A DNA stretch of 64,000 nt, from assembly GCA_016714445.1 (NCBI GenBank), contig JADJNF010000008.1, forward strand, positions 868,001 through 932,000. The letters run 5' to 3'. Each line of letters begins with the position of its first letter. The stretch's first letter is position 1. Below are positions 34,608 through 44,338 of the stretch, one piece after another. The position numbers and the translations under genes were made by a program. The notes under the pieces were generated by a model. It ran no database searches, had not been told where the DNA came from, and saw only the letters and a list, made by a program, of their open reading frames with translations. The DNA comes from Saprospiraceae bacterium (GTDB lineage: Bacteria > Bacteroidota > Bacteroidia > Chitinophagales > Saprospiraceae).

Positions 34608-36794
34608 ATGTTTTTCAAATCTAAATTTATTTTATCTTTATTTCTGGTTTTTATCCTTAGTACTTCTTATGCCGGCGAAGGTATGTGGTTACCGCAGCTT
34701 TTAAAACTCCTTAATGAAAAGGAAATGAAGACCATGGGAATGAAAATTTCTGCAGAAGATATTTATAGCGTCAACAAAGGTTCATTAAAAGATGCCATTG
34801 TTCATTTTGGCGGATTTTGTACATCAGAAATCATTTCTTCCAATGGGTTGCTATTGACAAACCATCATTGCGGATTCAATGCTATACAATCACATTCGAC
34901 AGTTCAAAACAATTTGATAAAGAATGGATTCTGGGCCAAAAACAATAGTGAAGAACTTCCAAATGCAGGTCTTACAGCAACATTTATTGACTATATAGAT
35001 GATGTTACATTAAAAGTTATGAATGGCGTAAAGGAAGGAATGTCAGCTGTTGAGAGACAAACTTTGGTAGATAAAAATCTAAGTGAAATACGTAAAACTT
35101 ACAGATTAGAAACCTATCAGGATGTAATTGTAAAACCATTTTTTGATGGAAACCAATATTTTGCTTTTGTTACAACAATATATAAGGATGTCAGGCTGGT
35201 TGGCGCACCCCCTGAATCAATAGGTAAATTTGGATCAGATACGGACAACTGGGTATGGCCGAGACATACAGGAGATTTTTCTCTATTTAGAATATATGCC
35301 GGAAAAGATAATAAACCGGCAGAATATTCTCCTGACAATGTTCCGTATACTCCAAAACATTTTTTACCCATTTCATTAGACGGAGTGTCAGCAGGTGATT
35401 TTACTATGGTTTTCGGCTTTCCTGCTAAAACCAATCAATATCTACCTTCTTCTGCTATTACTCAAATCGTAAAAACGCTTAATCCCGCAAAGATTGCCAT
35501 ACGGGAAACTTCGCTCAAAATTATGGATAAATATATGAGAGAAGATGAAGCTACTAAAATAAAATATGCTTCAAAATATGCTACTATTGCAAATTACTGG
35601 AAAAAATGGATAGGGGAGTCACAGGGATTGGAGAAAACAGATGCCATTAAGAAAAAATTGGATTATGAAGCAGAATTTCAAAAGAGATTAAAGCCTGAAA
35701 GTCCTTACCAAAACTTACTAAAGGATCTTGAAAACCTTTTCAGAGATATAGATTCATATGCCCTTGCCAGAGATTATTATAGCGAAATTGTTCAGAGAAA
35801 TGTTGAATTAACTACGTATATGTCTACTTTAAAAAGACTTGTATCTGCTTATGAAAAAAATGGTGATAAAGAATACAAAACTCAATTAGAAAAAGTAAAA
35901 GAATCAAGTATAACTTTTTATAAGAATTTTGACAGTCAGATTGATCAGGAAAAATTTGGTGCGTTGCTTACTATGTATGTGAACAAACTGGACAAAAAAT
36001 TTATTCCGGAGTATTTAAGACGCGAAAATCTTGGTATGTCTTATGATGAAACTTTTGATCAAATGGTTAGGGACCAATACATCCTTAGCAGTTTTACGAC
36101 AGAAAAAGAAGCATTTGATGTTTTTTCTCTTGAGCCGGCAAAAGCAGTTGCAGCAATTAAAAGTGACCCGATATACGCCCTTGCATCCCAATGGTCAGAT
36201 TTTTACAACAAAGAAATCTCAACGCCATATAATAACCTGAGAAAAGAAATTGACCTTAAACTGGAAATGTATACCAAAGCCCAGTTGGAAGTATTTAAAG
36301 ATAAGAGATTTTATCCAGACGCCAACAGCACGATGCGTGTTACTTATGGCAATGTGAAAGGATATGAGCCAAGAGATGCTGTTGAATACGAACATGTTAC
36401 ATATCTGGATGGTGTGATAGAAAAATATATACCCGGTGATTATGAATTTGATGTATCACCAAAAATGCTTGAACTATACAAAACCAGAGATTATGGTAAA
36501 TACGCAGATAAAAACGGCAAATTACCTGTATGTTTTATAGGTTCAAACCACACTTCACAAGGAAATTCAGGTAGTCCTGCAATCGATGCTTACGGAAATC
36601 TTATAGGATTAAATTTTGATCGGGTATGGGAAGGGACCATGAGTGATATCAATTATGATGCAAGCATATGTCGAAATATCATGGTAGATGTCCGTTATAT
36701 TCTATGGGTGATAGACAAATATGCCGGGGCGGGTCATCTTGTTAAAGAAATGAAATTGGTGCACCCAAAACAAAAAACCAATAAGAAAAAGTAA
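34608..36794 (+). CDS. S46 dipeptidyl-peptidase, DPP11-type
   Basis: A 728-residue periplasmic serine exopeptidase (signal peptide 1-22) that removes dipeptides from peptide N termini. The N-terminal WLPQLLKLLNEKEM, the histidine motif LLTNHHCGF (His86/87), DTDNWVWPRHTGDFSLFRIY around the catalytic Asp, and GNSGSP with Ser654 are S46 hallmarks. Arg672 lies 18 residues after the serine (NFDRVWEGTMSD); in Porphyromonas gingivalis the pair is Ser655 and Arg673 in DPP11, which prefers Asp/Glu at P1, while DPP7 has Gly there. Acidic-P1 specificity is therefore predicted. First gene of a three-gene unit. Confidence 0.95.
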   Translation: MFFKSKFILSLFLVFILSTSYAGEGMWLPQLLKLLNEKEMKTMGMKISAEDIYSVNKGSLKDAIVHFGGFCTSEIISSNGLLLTNHHCGFNAIQSHSTVQNNLIKNGFWAKNNSEELPNAGLTATFIDYIDDVTLKVMNGVKEGMSAVERQTLVDKNLSEIRKTYRLETYQDVIVKPFFDGNQYFAFVTTIYKDVRLVGAPPESIGKFGSDTDNWVWPRHTGDFSLFRIYAGKDNKPAEYSPDNVPYTPKHFLPISLDGVSAGDFTMVFGFPAKTNQYLPSSAITQIVKTLNPAKIAIRETSLKIMDKYMREDEATKIKYASKYATIANYWKKWIGESQGLEKTDAIKKKLDYEAEFQKRLKPESPYQNLLKDLENLFRDIDSYALARDYYSEIVQRNVELTTYMSTLKRLVSAYEKNGDKEYKTQLEKVKESSITFYKNFDSQIDQEKFGALLTMYVNKLDKKFIPEYLRRENLGMSYDETFDQMVRDQYILSSFTTEKEAFDVFSLEPAKAVAAIKSDPIYALASQWSDFYNKEISTPYNNLRKEIDLKLEMYTKAQLEVFKDKRFYPDANSTMRVTYGNVKGYEPRDAVEYEHVTYLDGVIEKYIPGDYEFDVSPKMLELYKTRDYGKYADKNGKLPVCFIGSNHTSQGNSGSPAIDAYGNLIGLNFDRVWEGTMSDINYDASICRNIMVDVRYILWVIDKYAGAGHLVKEMKLVHPKQKTNKKK

Positions 36795-36821
36795 TCTTCC
36801 TACATCCATATAAATGCAAAA

Positions 36822-37883
36822 ATGCAGATTGTAAAAACCAAAACGTTTTTTTTAGTTTCCTTCCTTTTATTAATCAATTTGCTTTTTGCATTTGTTTCCG
36901 GAAGTAATGCTGATAAGACAGCCAGCGAACCATCAATCACCATTAAAGGTATAACGGTGGTTGCTCCCCCTAAAGCAATAGGCGCTCCTGCGTTTAAACG
37001 TCTGAGGGATATAAATACCGAATGGGTGTCATTTGTGCCATATGGTTTTACAAAAAAAGGGGGAAATGATATCAGATACAACCTTGACAGACAATGGTGG
37101 GGAGAAAAAACAGAGGGCATAGAAACCTGTATTATTGAAGCAAAAAATCAGGGGTTAAAGGTCATGCTGAAACCACAGGTTTTTATTGGTGGCGGCTGGA
37201 TCGGAGAAATGGATTTTGATACAGAAGCAAAGTGGAAAACATGGGAAGTTAATTACCGGAAATTTATCATGGAGTATCTCAATGTGGCTGTCAAGCACAA
37301 TGTTGAAATGTTTTGTGTGGGAACTGAGTTTAATATTGCCGTAGTAAAAAGAGAAAAATTCTGGAAGGAACTCATCAAAGAAATCAGACTTTCTTATAAA
37401 GGTCTGCTTACCTATTCAGCCAATTGGGACAGTTATAATAAGGTCGGTATCTGGAAAGAGCTTGATTTTGTAGGTATTAGTAGCTATTTTCCTCTATCAG
37501 ATGCTAAAAATCCCACCGTAGGACTATTGGTCAAGGAATGGAAACCGATAGTGAGAAAGTTAAAAGCATTTTCATCATCACAGAAAAAGAAGATCATTTT
37601 TACAGAATATGGTTACATGTCTGTGGACGGCTGTGCGGGAAAAGCCTGGGAAATAGAAAAAGCCAAACACAACCTGAATATCAATCATTTTGCACAAAGC
37701 AATGCATACGATGCACTCTGGACGTCGCTAGTCAATGAAGATTTTTGGGCAGGTGGATTTTTATGGAAATGGTTTCCCGAAGGAATGGGGCATGAAGGAT
37801 ACCCTGAAAAAGACTATTCTCCTCAGGATAAACCTGCGGAACAGGTGATCAAAAAATGGTTTAATCAAAACAAAAAGATTTAA
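36822..37883 (+). CDS. GH113-like glycoside hydrolase
   Basis: A 353-residue exported enzyme (hydrophobic signal about 8-26) with a GH-A clan (beta/alpha)8 barrel. Glu169 in FCVGTEFN is the expected acid/base and Glu262 in IIFTEYGYMS the nucleophile. The start KGITVVAPPKAIGAPAFKRL, with WVSFVPYGF and LKPQVFIGGGWIGE, fits family 113, whose characterised member is a beta-mannanase; many Bacteroidota members are unstudied. It starts 27 bases after the S46 gene and ends one base before panC. Confidence 0.85.
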   Translation: MQIVKTKTFFLVSFLLLINLLFAFVSGSNADKTASEPSITIKGITVVAPPKAIGAPAFKRLRDINTEWVSFVPYGFTKKGGNDIRYNLDRQWWGEKTEGIETCIIEAKNQGLKVMLKPQVFIGGGWIGEMDFDTEAKWKTWEVNYRKFIMEYLNVAVKHNVEMFCVGTEFNIAVVKREKFWKELIKEIRLSYKGLLTYSANWDSYNKVGIWKELDFVGISSYFPLSDAKNPTVGLLVKEWKPIVRKLKAFSSSQKKKIIFTEYGYMSVDGCAGKAWEIEKAKHNLNINHFAQSNAYDALWTSLVNEDFWAGGFLWKWFPEGMGHEGYPEKDYSPQDKPAEQVIKKWFNQNKKI

Positions 37884-37884
37884 T

Positions 37885-38730
37885 ATGGTAGCTGTTATTG
37901 AAAAAACAAGTGATTTAGTTTCTTTAATACAAAATAACAAACAAAAAGGAAATACTGTAGGGTTTGTGCCAACAATGGGAGCTTTGCACAAAGGTCATCT
38001 TACATTGGTAAAAAAATCAATTAAAGAAAATGACCTTACCATTGTTTCCATATTTATAAATCCCACCCAGTTTAACGATAAAAAAGACCTTGCCAAATAT
38101 CCAAGAACCCTGGAGGCAGATCTTGAAAAATTAATCCCCACAGGAGTTGATGTTGTATTTGCTCCAACTATCCTTGAAATCTATCCTGATGGTGATGAAA
38201 AGGGGTCAAATATTGATCTTGGGGATTTAGATAACAACCTGGAAGGTGCTTTTAGGCCTGGTCATTTTAAAGGTGTTGCTCAGGTGGTTAAGAGATTACT
38301 CGAAATTGTTACGCCGGATAAACTATATATGGGACAGAAAGATTTTCAGCAGTTTACCATCATACAATACATGATAGATTCGTTGAAAATCAAAACAAAC
38401 CTGGTGGTTTGTCCCATAATTCGTGAGCCAAATGGTCTGGCCATGAGTTCAAGAAATGAAAGACTGAGCCACTCGACAAGAGAAAAAGCTGGAATTATTT
38501 ATACTACTCTTAAAGCAATAAAAAAAAGTAAAGGGAACAAAACGATTAAAGAGTTGGAACAATATGGTCTAAAAAGATTATCTATTGCCCCATTCGAGCC
38601 TGAATATGTTTCTATTGTAGACGGACACAAATTAACATTACTCAATGACATGAATGATACTGATTACGCTGTTGTCTGCGTAGCTGTTTGGGCAGACGGG
38701 GTCAGATTAATTGACAACATTATTCTTTAG
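37885..38730 (+). CDS. panC: Pantothenate synthetase
   Basis: A 281-residue cytoplasmic enzyme joining pantoate and beta-alanine with ATP in the last step of pantothenate synthesis. The start is VPTMGALHKGHLTLV with the HxGH nucleotide-binding motif; INPTQFN, the YMGQKDFQQF segment and the late PNGLAMSSRNERLS loop (KMSKS-like) are diagnostic. Its ATG follows the GH113 stop by one base, so it is cotranscribed with two secreted hydrolases. panB and panD are not in the window. Confidence 0.96.
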   Translation: MVAVIEKTSDLVSLIQNNKQKGNTVGFVPTMGALHKGHLTLVKKSIKENDLTIVSIFINPTQFNDKKDLAKYPRTLEADLEKLIPTGVDVVFAPTILEIYPDGDEKGSNIDLGDLDNNLEGAFRPGHFKGVAQVVKRLLEIVTPDKLYMGQKDFQQFTIIQYMIDSLKIKTNLVVCPIIREPNGLAMSSRNERLSHSTREKAGIIYTTLKAIKKSKGNKTIKELEQYGLKRLSIAPFEPEYVSIVDGHKLTLLNDMNDTDYAVVCVAVWADGVRLIDNIIL

Positions 38731-38750
38731 GAGTAACTATTTAGGTAGGA

Positions 38751-39374
38751 TCAAAATATTTGATAAGCAATACCTAACTGGAGATTTTTAAGTAAAATTT
38801 TAGCATTTTCAACAGTCTGTCCCTGATTATTTACAAATTCTAAGTTAGAAATAGAAGTCAGGCTACTCGCATATTGCAAATGAAAAGTAAGTTTATCAAT
38901 TGGAAATAATCTTACTCCAAGTATGTAAGTAAAATCTGATGAGTTGGTAATTTTGTACACAGACTCACTCCAAACATCATCTATTTTAATCTTTTCACTT
39001 GTTCGGATAGCAATTCCCAATCCACCATAAACGGCAAGGTGTTTTATTATTTTATATTGCAACTGAGGAAGCAGATCAAGATACTGAAATCTATATCCGG
39101 CAATATCCTGACTATCCTGTATATCAAAGTTGTAACCTTTACGCGAAAATTGAATATCAAGCCCAATATTTAGATTATTTGTTAATCCCAATTCGGGTCT
39201 ACCTGATAAAAAATAATTGGTGGCTGAGTTGGGTTTGACAAAATCAACATTTCTTATGCTAATATTTGAAAAATTGGCACCTCCCCCAACCAATAGTTTT
39301 ATCTGAGCATTCATGTTTTGAGCCTGAAAAAATAATACTATAAAAGCTGAAAAAACAATCCGGGACATAATCAT
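38751..39374 (-). CDS. PorT-family outer membrane beta-barrel protein
   Basis: A 207-residue exported protein (signal about 1-23, ending MNAQ) with eight-strand barrel character: LLVGGGANFSNISI, GLDIQFSRKGYNFDI, YGGLGIAIRTSE, TFHLQYASSLTS and the terminal strand LQLGIAYQIF ending in Phe. This matches the outer membrane protein beta-barrel (PorT) family common in Bacteroidota. It is convergent with panC at a 20-base interval and precedes nothing on its strand. Specific role unknown. Confidence 0.82.
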   Translation of the reverse strand: MIMSRIVFSAFIVLFFQAQNMNAQIKLLVGGGANFSNISIRNVDFVKPNSATNYFLSGRPELGLTNNLNIGLDIQFSRKGYNFDIQDSQDIAGYRFQYLDLLPQLQYKIIKHLAVYGGLGIAIRTSEKIKIDDVWSESVYKITNSSDFTYILGVRLFPIDKLTFHLQYASSLTSISNLEFVNNQGQTVENAKILLKNLQLGIAYQIF

Positions 39375-39414
39375 CTTTCTTGTTATAACGTGTAAGATAT
39401 ATTAAATTGTTGTG

Positions 39415-40332
39415 TTACTGTGAAGTTTTAACACTCATCGGGTGGTATTTCATCATCGTTTCTCTCAAATATTTTCGGTCCACATGTGTATAAATCTCGG
39501 TAGTCAGGATAGACTCATGACCCAGCATTTCCTGAACGGCTCTGAGGTCAGCCCCACCTTCGACAAGATGTGTAGCAAAAGAATGTCTGAAAGTATGTGG
39601 ACTTACCGTTTTATGGATCCCCGCCAGAGCAACAAAGTTTTTTATCAAAGTAAATATCATCACTCGGGTCAATCCCTTTCCCCGACGATTGAGAAAAAGG
39701 ATATCTTCCGCTCCTTTTGCAATTACCGGCAAAGATGTACGCTCTGTCATGATATATAAATCTATATGTTTGATCGCAGAATCACCAATAGGAACCAATC
39801 TTTCCTTGTTATTCTTACCCAAAACTTTAATAAAACCCTGTTCCGGAAAATAGTTGCTAAGTTTCAGGGTGACTAATTCCGTAACTCTTAATCCACAGGC
39901 ATATAGTGTCTCCAGCATTGCTCTGTTTCGCTGACTATGTGGTTGTGACATGTCTATTGAACTCAAAATCAGATCAATTTCTTCGTAACTAAGCACATCG
40001 GGTAAAGTACGCCGAAGTTTAGGGCTTTCAAGCAATTCTGATGGATCTTTATCAATAATATCTTCCATCACCAGATACTTGTAAAAAGCTCTGATACCCG
40101 ATATGATTCTGGCCTGACTTTTTGGCTCAAGACCAAGATCATTGATATAATAGATAAAAGCCGTGAGGTGTTCTCCCGTTAATTTATCGGGTGTAAGGTC
40201 TATTTTCTGAATAAGAACAAATTCAAGTAGTTTGCCGACATCCCTGATATATGCTTCAATAGAGTGAGCCGATAGCGACTTCTCAAGAAGAAGGTAAGCT
40301 TTAAATCCTTTAATACTACTGTTCCAGTCCAT
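39415..40332 (-). CDS. xerD: Tyrosine recombinase XerD
   Basis: A 305-residue site-specific recombinase that resolves chromosome dimers at dif with XerC. An N-terminal SAM-like DNA-binding domain spans 1-90. Catalytic residues are Arg149 (ACGLRVTEL), His246 and Arg249 (SPHTFRHSFATHL), His272 (EMLGHESILTT) and nucleophile Tyr281 (EIYTHVD). Length and the LVEGGADLRAVQEMLGH stretch fit the core XerC/D type, not an integron or transposon integrase. XerC against XerD is not certain. Its leader carries a repeat also found upstream of the GH97 gene. Confidence 0.93.
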   Translation of the reverse strand: MDWNSSIKGFKAYLLLEKSLSAHSIEAYIRDVGKLLEFVLIQKIDLTPDKLTGEHLTAFIYYINDLGLEPKSQARIISGIRAFYKYLVMEDIIDKDPSELLESPKLRRTLPDVLSYEEIDLILSSIDMSQPHSQRNRAMLETLYACGLRVTELVTLKLSNYFPEQGFIKVLGKNNKERLVPIGDSAIKHIDLYIMTERTSLPVIAKGAEDILFLNRRGKGLTRVMIFTLIKNFVALAGIHKTVSPHTFRHSFATHLVEGGADLRAVQEMLGHESILTTEIYTHVDRKYLRETMMKYHPMSVKTSQ

Positions 40333-40395
40333 GATGTAAGATAACTAATAACAAACGTTTTTAAGTATTATTTGTTATCCTTTGATATTAATGAA

Positions 40396-40442
40396 GTGAA
40401 TTAAAAACAAATGGTTAATTTCTTTGCAAGTCATTGATCTTT
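40396..40442 (-). repeat. Dispersed leader repeat, copy upstream of xerD
   Basis: Matches 10020-10060 at 38 of 41 positions over 40402-40442, in the same orientation relative to the minus-strand gene (xerD). It is also 44 bases upstream of bshA on the other strand. Confidence 0.75.
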
Positions 40443-40485
40443 TTCGATAGTTTAAGTGTATGTGTTTTTAAATAATTAGAAGGAA

Positions 40486-41622
40486 ATGAAAATAGGTATT
40501 GTATGTTATCCAACTTTTGGTGGAAGTGGAGTAGTGGCGACTGAGTTGGGGCTTGGTCTGGCCGACAAAGGACATGATGTGCATTTCATTACCTACAAAA
40601 GACCGGTAAGACTTACTGCGTTTCACGCCAATGTTTATTTTCATGAAGTTACATCAATGGAATATCCATTATTTGAATATACACCTTATGAAACATCACT
40701 GGCAAGTAAACTGGTGGATGTAGTCCGATTTGAAAAGCTCGATATTCTCCACGTTCATTATGCTATACCACATGCAGCTGTGGCGTATATGGCTAAGCAG
40801 ATTCTAAAGTCACAAGGCATAAATATTCCGATTATTACTACACTGCACGGCACAGACATTACCCTTGTAGGGACCGACAGTTCATTTGCTCCGGTAGTTG
40901 AATTCAGTATAAATGAATCAGACGGTGTGACCGCAGTTTCAGAGCATCTCAGACAAGAGACAATGAATACTTTTAAATTAAAAAAGAATATAAAAGTCAT
41001 TCATAATTTTATTGATTTCAGTCGATTTCGTAAAACAAATAAAGACCATTTCAGAAAGGCGATCGCTCCTGAAGGAGAAAAGATTTTGGTTCACATTTCC
41101 AATTTCAGAAAAGTGAAGAGAGTGGAAGATGTTATTCATATTTTCGAGAGGGTGAGCAAAAGAACAAAAAGCAAGTTATTACTGATCGGTGATGGACCTG
41201 AACGAAAGTACATGGAAGAACTTTGCAGAAATCTACATCTGTGTGATGAAATCAGATTTTTGGGTAAACAGGAGGCTGTAGAAGAACTTTTAGCGATAGC
41301 AGATTTATTTATATTACCATCTGAAAATGAAAGTTTTGGATTGGCTGCGCTTGAAGCAATGGCATGTGAAGTACCCGTGATTTCTTCCAATGCCGGGGGG
41401 ATACCTGAAGTAAATATCGACGGGGTGACAGGATATATGTGTGAAGTAGGAGACGTGGATGGTATGGCAGCCCGATGTATTGAGTTGCTAGAAGATGAAG
41501 AAAGTCTGGCTGTTTTTAGAAAAAATGCCTTTAAGCAAGCTCAAAGATTCGATATCCACGAGATATTGCCAAGTTATGAAAATTATTATCTGGAGATTAT
41601 CAAAAGCACTAAATTCAATTAA
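40486..41622 (+). CDS. bshA: N-acetyl-alpha-D-glucosaminyl L-malate synthase
   Basis: A 378-residue GT4 glycosyltransferase for the first step of bacillithiol synthesis (UDP-GlcNAc plus L-malate). The start MKIGIVCYPTFGGSGVVATE, HVHYAIPHAAVAYM, TLHGTDITLVG and the C-terminal donor-site segment PSENESFGLAALEAMACEVP are diagnostic of BshA. It is cytoplasmic. bshB and bshC are not in the window. Stand-alone, with a hairpin terminator between it and the convergent porZ. Confidence 0.95.
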   Translation: MKIGIVCYPTFGGSGVVATELGLGLADKGHDVHFITYKRPVRLTAFHANVYFHEVTSMEYPLFEYTPYETSLASKLVDVVRFEKLDILHVHYAIPHAAVAYMAKQILKSQGINIPIITTLHGTDITLVGTDSSFAPVVEFSINESDGVTAVSEHLRQETMNTFKLKKNIKVIHNFIDFSRFRKTNKDHFRKAIAPEGEKILVHISNFRKVKRVEDVIHIFERVSKRTKSKLLLIGDGPERKYMEELCRNLHLCDEIRFLGKQEAVEELLAIADLFILPSENESFGLAALEAMACEVPVISSNAGGIPEVNIDGVTGYMCEVGDVDGMAARCIELLEDEESLAVFRKNAFKQAQRFDIHEILPSYENYYLEIIKSTKFN

Positions 41623-41625
41623 GCG

Positions 41626-41669
41626 TGTTTAAATTTTCAAACTTTCATTCAAGAATAAAAATTTAAACA
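41626..41669. terminator. Bidirectional AT-rich terminator between bshA and porZ
   Basis: Perfect 12-bp arms TGTTTAAATTTT (41626-41637) and AAAATTTAAACA (41658-41669) with a 20-base loop lie between the convergent stops. The stem is AT-only at its top, so strength is uncertain. Confidence 0.5.
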
Positions 41670-41672
41670 TAT

Positions 41673-43988
41673 CTAATTCACTATCATAATTTTAGTAACA
41701 AAAGCATCTGTAGACTGAGAAGTATTTTCATTGGCACTAAATACCAGATAAATGCCGGAAGCTGCTCTGACCCCATTGTAATCATTTCCGTCCCAGACCG
41801 CTTGCCCACCGAGAGCTTTGGTTTCATATACCAATCGTCCGTTTATATCTGTTATCTTTACATTTGCATCCCGAACAAGTCCTTTTATAGCAATTGGTCC
41901 GGTATAATCTGGTCTTACAGGATTAGGAAAGGCATATACATTAGTGCTGTGAGATCTCCCTCCGCCTGTGGTTTCTGTCTTATAGCTTTGAATACCTCCT
42001 GTAGATATAACAAACATTTCCCCTGAGTCTGTATTAAAACCCAAATCAGTTACTTTATTGTCCAGCAAAGGAGAATTCCGGACATCAAATTTTGCTTCCT
42101 GTGTTATGCCATCCGGAGATTGTATAAATATTCCATTGCGCGTACCAAACCATTTTCTGTTTCCACCATCCACTTCTATACTGAGGATATCTTCATCTCT
42201 AAGCAACAAAGCGGGTATGCCATCTACTATCACTTTTCGCGTATTTCCCCTGCATGATTCACTAAATGGATCTCCGCAATCAAAAACCACAGGCCCGCGA
42301 TCTGTTCCTACCCAGACACTTCCATCAAGATCTACCACTAAGGAATTTACTTTATTCCCCGTGATTTCGCTGTTGTTTTTTGTAATATATCTTATTTTAT
42401 CATCCGTTGGATCTGCAATTTTGGCCCCTTCATTATACACGATAAGACCATTGCCCACTCCAACCACTGCTATCCATTTGTTGCCTTGCTGGTCGATTAC
42501 AATTTCGGCAAGACTGGTACTTCCCGGTACACTGAAATTGTGCCAGGTATTGTCTTTGGTTTTAACGGCAAGAGGTTTGGGGGCACCATAATTTGAAATC
42601 CATAAGTTTTCATCTTTATCAAAAACCATTCCTGCTATACGTGTTCTTGCCTCGTCACCCACGATAGCCTGTAATATACTATTGTCCTTATTCCAATGAT
42701 GTAAGGCTTTGGTTTCTTCATTGTAGGATATTATTCCGTTAAAGTAGCTTCCCAGATACAATTCTGATGATTTGGGATGAGGTGCTAATGAAAATAGATG
42801 AAAGAAGTCCTTTTCTTCAAAAGGTAGGTTTTCATCATTAAAGTTTTCCCAAATATTGTTACTTAAAGTGTAAAATCCATATCTGGTATATTTATACTGG
42901 TAGTCTTCTGTTACTCCACCTGAACCAAAATATGCTTTATTTTTTTTAAATCTTACATGGCTGGCATCATTATTAAATGGTACAGGAAAAGTTAGTTTTT
43001 TACACTCTCCGGTCGTTTTGCCTTCTGTATATTTGACGGGCTCCCATAGATCAGCATACCAAACCCTTCCTTTTTCGTCTTCGACAGCATAAACACCCTT
43101 GCTGATACAGCCAGTAGATCTTTCTGTAATATTTCCGGATTGATCCATAAACAGAGTCCTGCTGTTATTTTTATTTTCTATGCCTATCATTAACGTAGTA
43201 CCTTCATCTGAAAGGAAATTTATATTATCAGCCCCATCCGATGGAGCATATACCACATCAAAATTACCATTATCATTCCTTTTATAGACTTTGTTGTTTA
43301 TCAATGCATACAATTGGTTAAATTTTACAGTCAGTGACTTTACCTCAAAGGATTGAGGCAGACCAGAAGAGGAGCCTATTGATTGCCATACATTAAAATC
43401 AGATATATTGCTTCCTTTAGATAGGACACTATACAGTCCATCATCAGTGCCAGCATACAGTGTGCCTGATAATTCAGCAACAGCCATAACTTTTAAGTCA
43501 GTAAATGTTGTAAAAGGAAACTCCAGTTTGTTAAGATCAAATCCTAAAATGCCAAAATCGGTTGCAAAATATGCATTGTTTTCACCGGAAATAAAAAAGT
43601 CATTCACCGTTTTACTTCCCAATATGCTCGTATTCGTTTTTATAAAAGGGATATTAATGATATCATTATCTCTGATGATATCAATATTATTGTCTTTATA
43701 CACTATGATAAGTTGTAGGTTTTTTTGATCATAATACAAACCTCCTATATTTACATCCGTCAGACCGTCTTCTTTTGATAGAAAAGTAACAGAAATATCT
43801 TCCTTGTCAATGGTAAATATTCCTTTACTGGATGAAAAAATAATTTTATCCTTACTTTGTGTGATACTTCTCCCTTCTTTATAGGATAGGTGAGATTTCC
43901 ATTGACCTATAGGAAGCAAACTTTGGGCAAACAATTCCGTCACTGTAAAAAATAACAGAACAAAAAGGTTAAAACTTATTTTTATCAT
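41673..43988 (-). CDS. porZ: PorZ-like type IX secretion component
   Basis: A 771-residue exported protein (signal 1-21). It starts with the PorZ pattern LLPIGQWKSHLSYKEGRSI and then forms two seven-bladed beta-propellers (repeat units such as KIIFSSSKGIFTID, ISNYGAPKPLAVK, VWVGTDRGPVVFD). The C-terminal 80 residues are a T9SS sorting domain (AFPNPVRPD, VKITDINGRLVYET, ASGIYLV). In P. gingivalis PorZ belongs to the surface attachment complex that supplies anionic LPS to T9SS cargo; here the same role is inferred. It is the sole T9SS machinery gene in the window. Confidence 0.88.
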   Translation of the reverse strand: MIKISFNLFVLLFFTVTELFAQSLLPIGQWKSHLSYKEGRSITQSKDKIIFSSSKGIFTIDKEDISVTFLSKEDGLTDVNIGGLYYDQKNLQLIIVYKDNNIDIIRDNDIINIPFIKTNTSILGSKTVNDFFISGENNAYFATDFGILGFDLNKLEFPFTTFTDLKVMAVAELSGTLYAGTDDGLYSVLSKGSNISDFNVWQSIGSSSGLPQSFEVKSLTVKFNQLYALINNKVYKRNDNGNFDVVYAPSDGADNINFLSDEGTTLMIGIENKNNSRTLFMDQSGNITERSTGCISKGVYAVEDEKGRVWYADLWEPVKYTEGKTTGECKKLTFPVPFNNDASHVRFKKNKAYFGSGGVTEDYQYKYTRYGFYTLSNNIWENFNDENLPFEEKDFFHLFSLAPHPKSSELYLGSYFNGIISYNEETKALHHWNKDNSILQAIVGDEARTRIAGMVFDKDENLWISNYGAPKPLAVKTKDNTWHNFSVPGSTSLAEIVIDQQGNKWIAVVGVGNGLIVYNEGAKIADPTDDKIRYITKNNSEITGNKVNSLVVDLDGSVWVGTDRGPVVFDCGDPFSESCRGNTRKVIVDGIPALLLRDEDILSIEVDGGNRKWFGTRNGIFIQSPDGITQEAKFDVRNSPLLDNKVTDLGFNTDSGEMFVISTGGIQSYKTETTGGGRSHSTNVYAFPNPVRPDYTGPIAIKGLVRDANVKITDINGRLVYETKALGGQAVWDGNDYNGVRAASGIYLVFSANENTSQSTDAFVTKIMIVN

Positions 43989-44338
43989 ATATTTCAGTAC
44001 TTATTTAAAAGTATCTCATTATTTCACTTCTATCAAATTTCTTTTTGTTTTAACCAATCCTTCGGGAGAGACAAAATGATTTTTAAGACAAAAATGAGAT
44101 ACACCCATTATTTATTAGATATTAATAAAGCATTAACGATAGAAATAGATTTCAGAGTATTTCAAATGCACTATTTTACTTTTGATTCTCTTGAGAAAAA
44201 TATAATTTTGTCGCGAAGAAACACAAAAACAAAGAATCAGAGCTTTTAAAGTTTTGATAATCATTTATTTGTAAACTTTAGAGTCTTGGTGCTATATTTT
44301 TTTAGCTTTACGAGGTGGCATGGATTTCAAAATGATTA
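43989..44338. other. 350-base intergenic region without a clear gene
   Basis: AT-rich spacer between the 5' end of porZ and the 3' end of nadD. No open frame of useful size, tRNA-like fold or strong hairpin was recognised. A patch at 44216-44240 rich in CACAAAAACAAAG and a later patch near 44285-44325 look like fragments of a decayed repeat, but I cannot prove it. Confidence 0.4.

Noticed and set aside
39415..40332. Phage or integron integrase
   Set aside because: Length and conserved residues fit the chromosomal XerC/D group, and no att site, cassette or phage gene is adjacent.
44200..44330. Possible tRNA or structured RNA in the porZ-nadD gap
   Set aside because: No cloverleaf, T-loop GTTCRANNC pattern or stable hairpin could be found.
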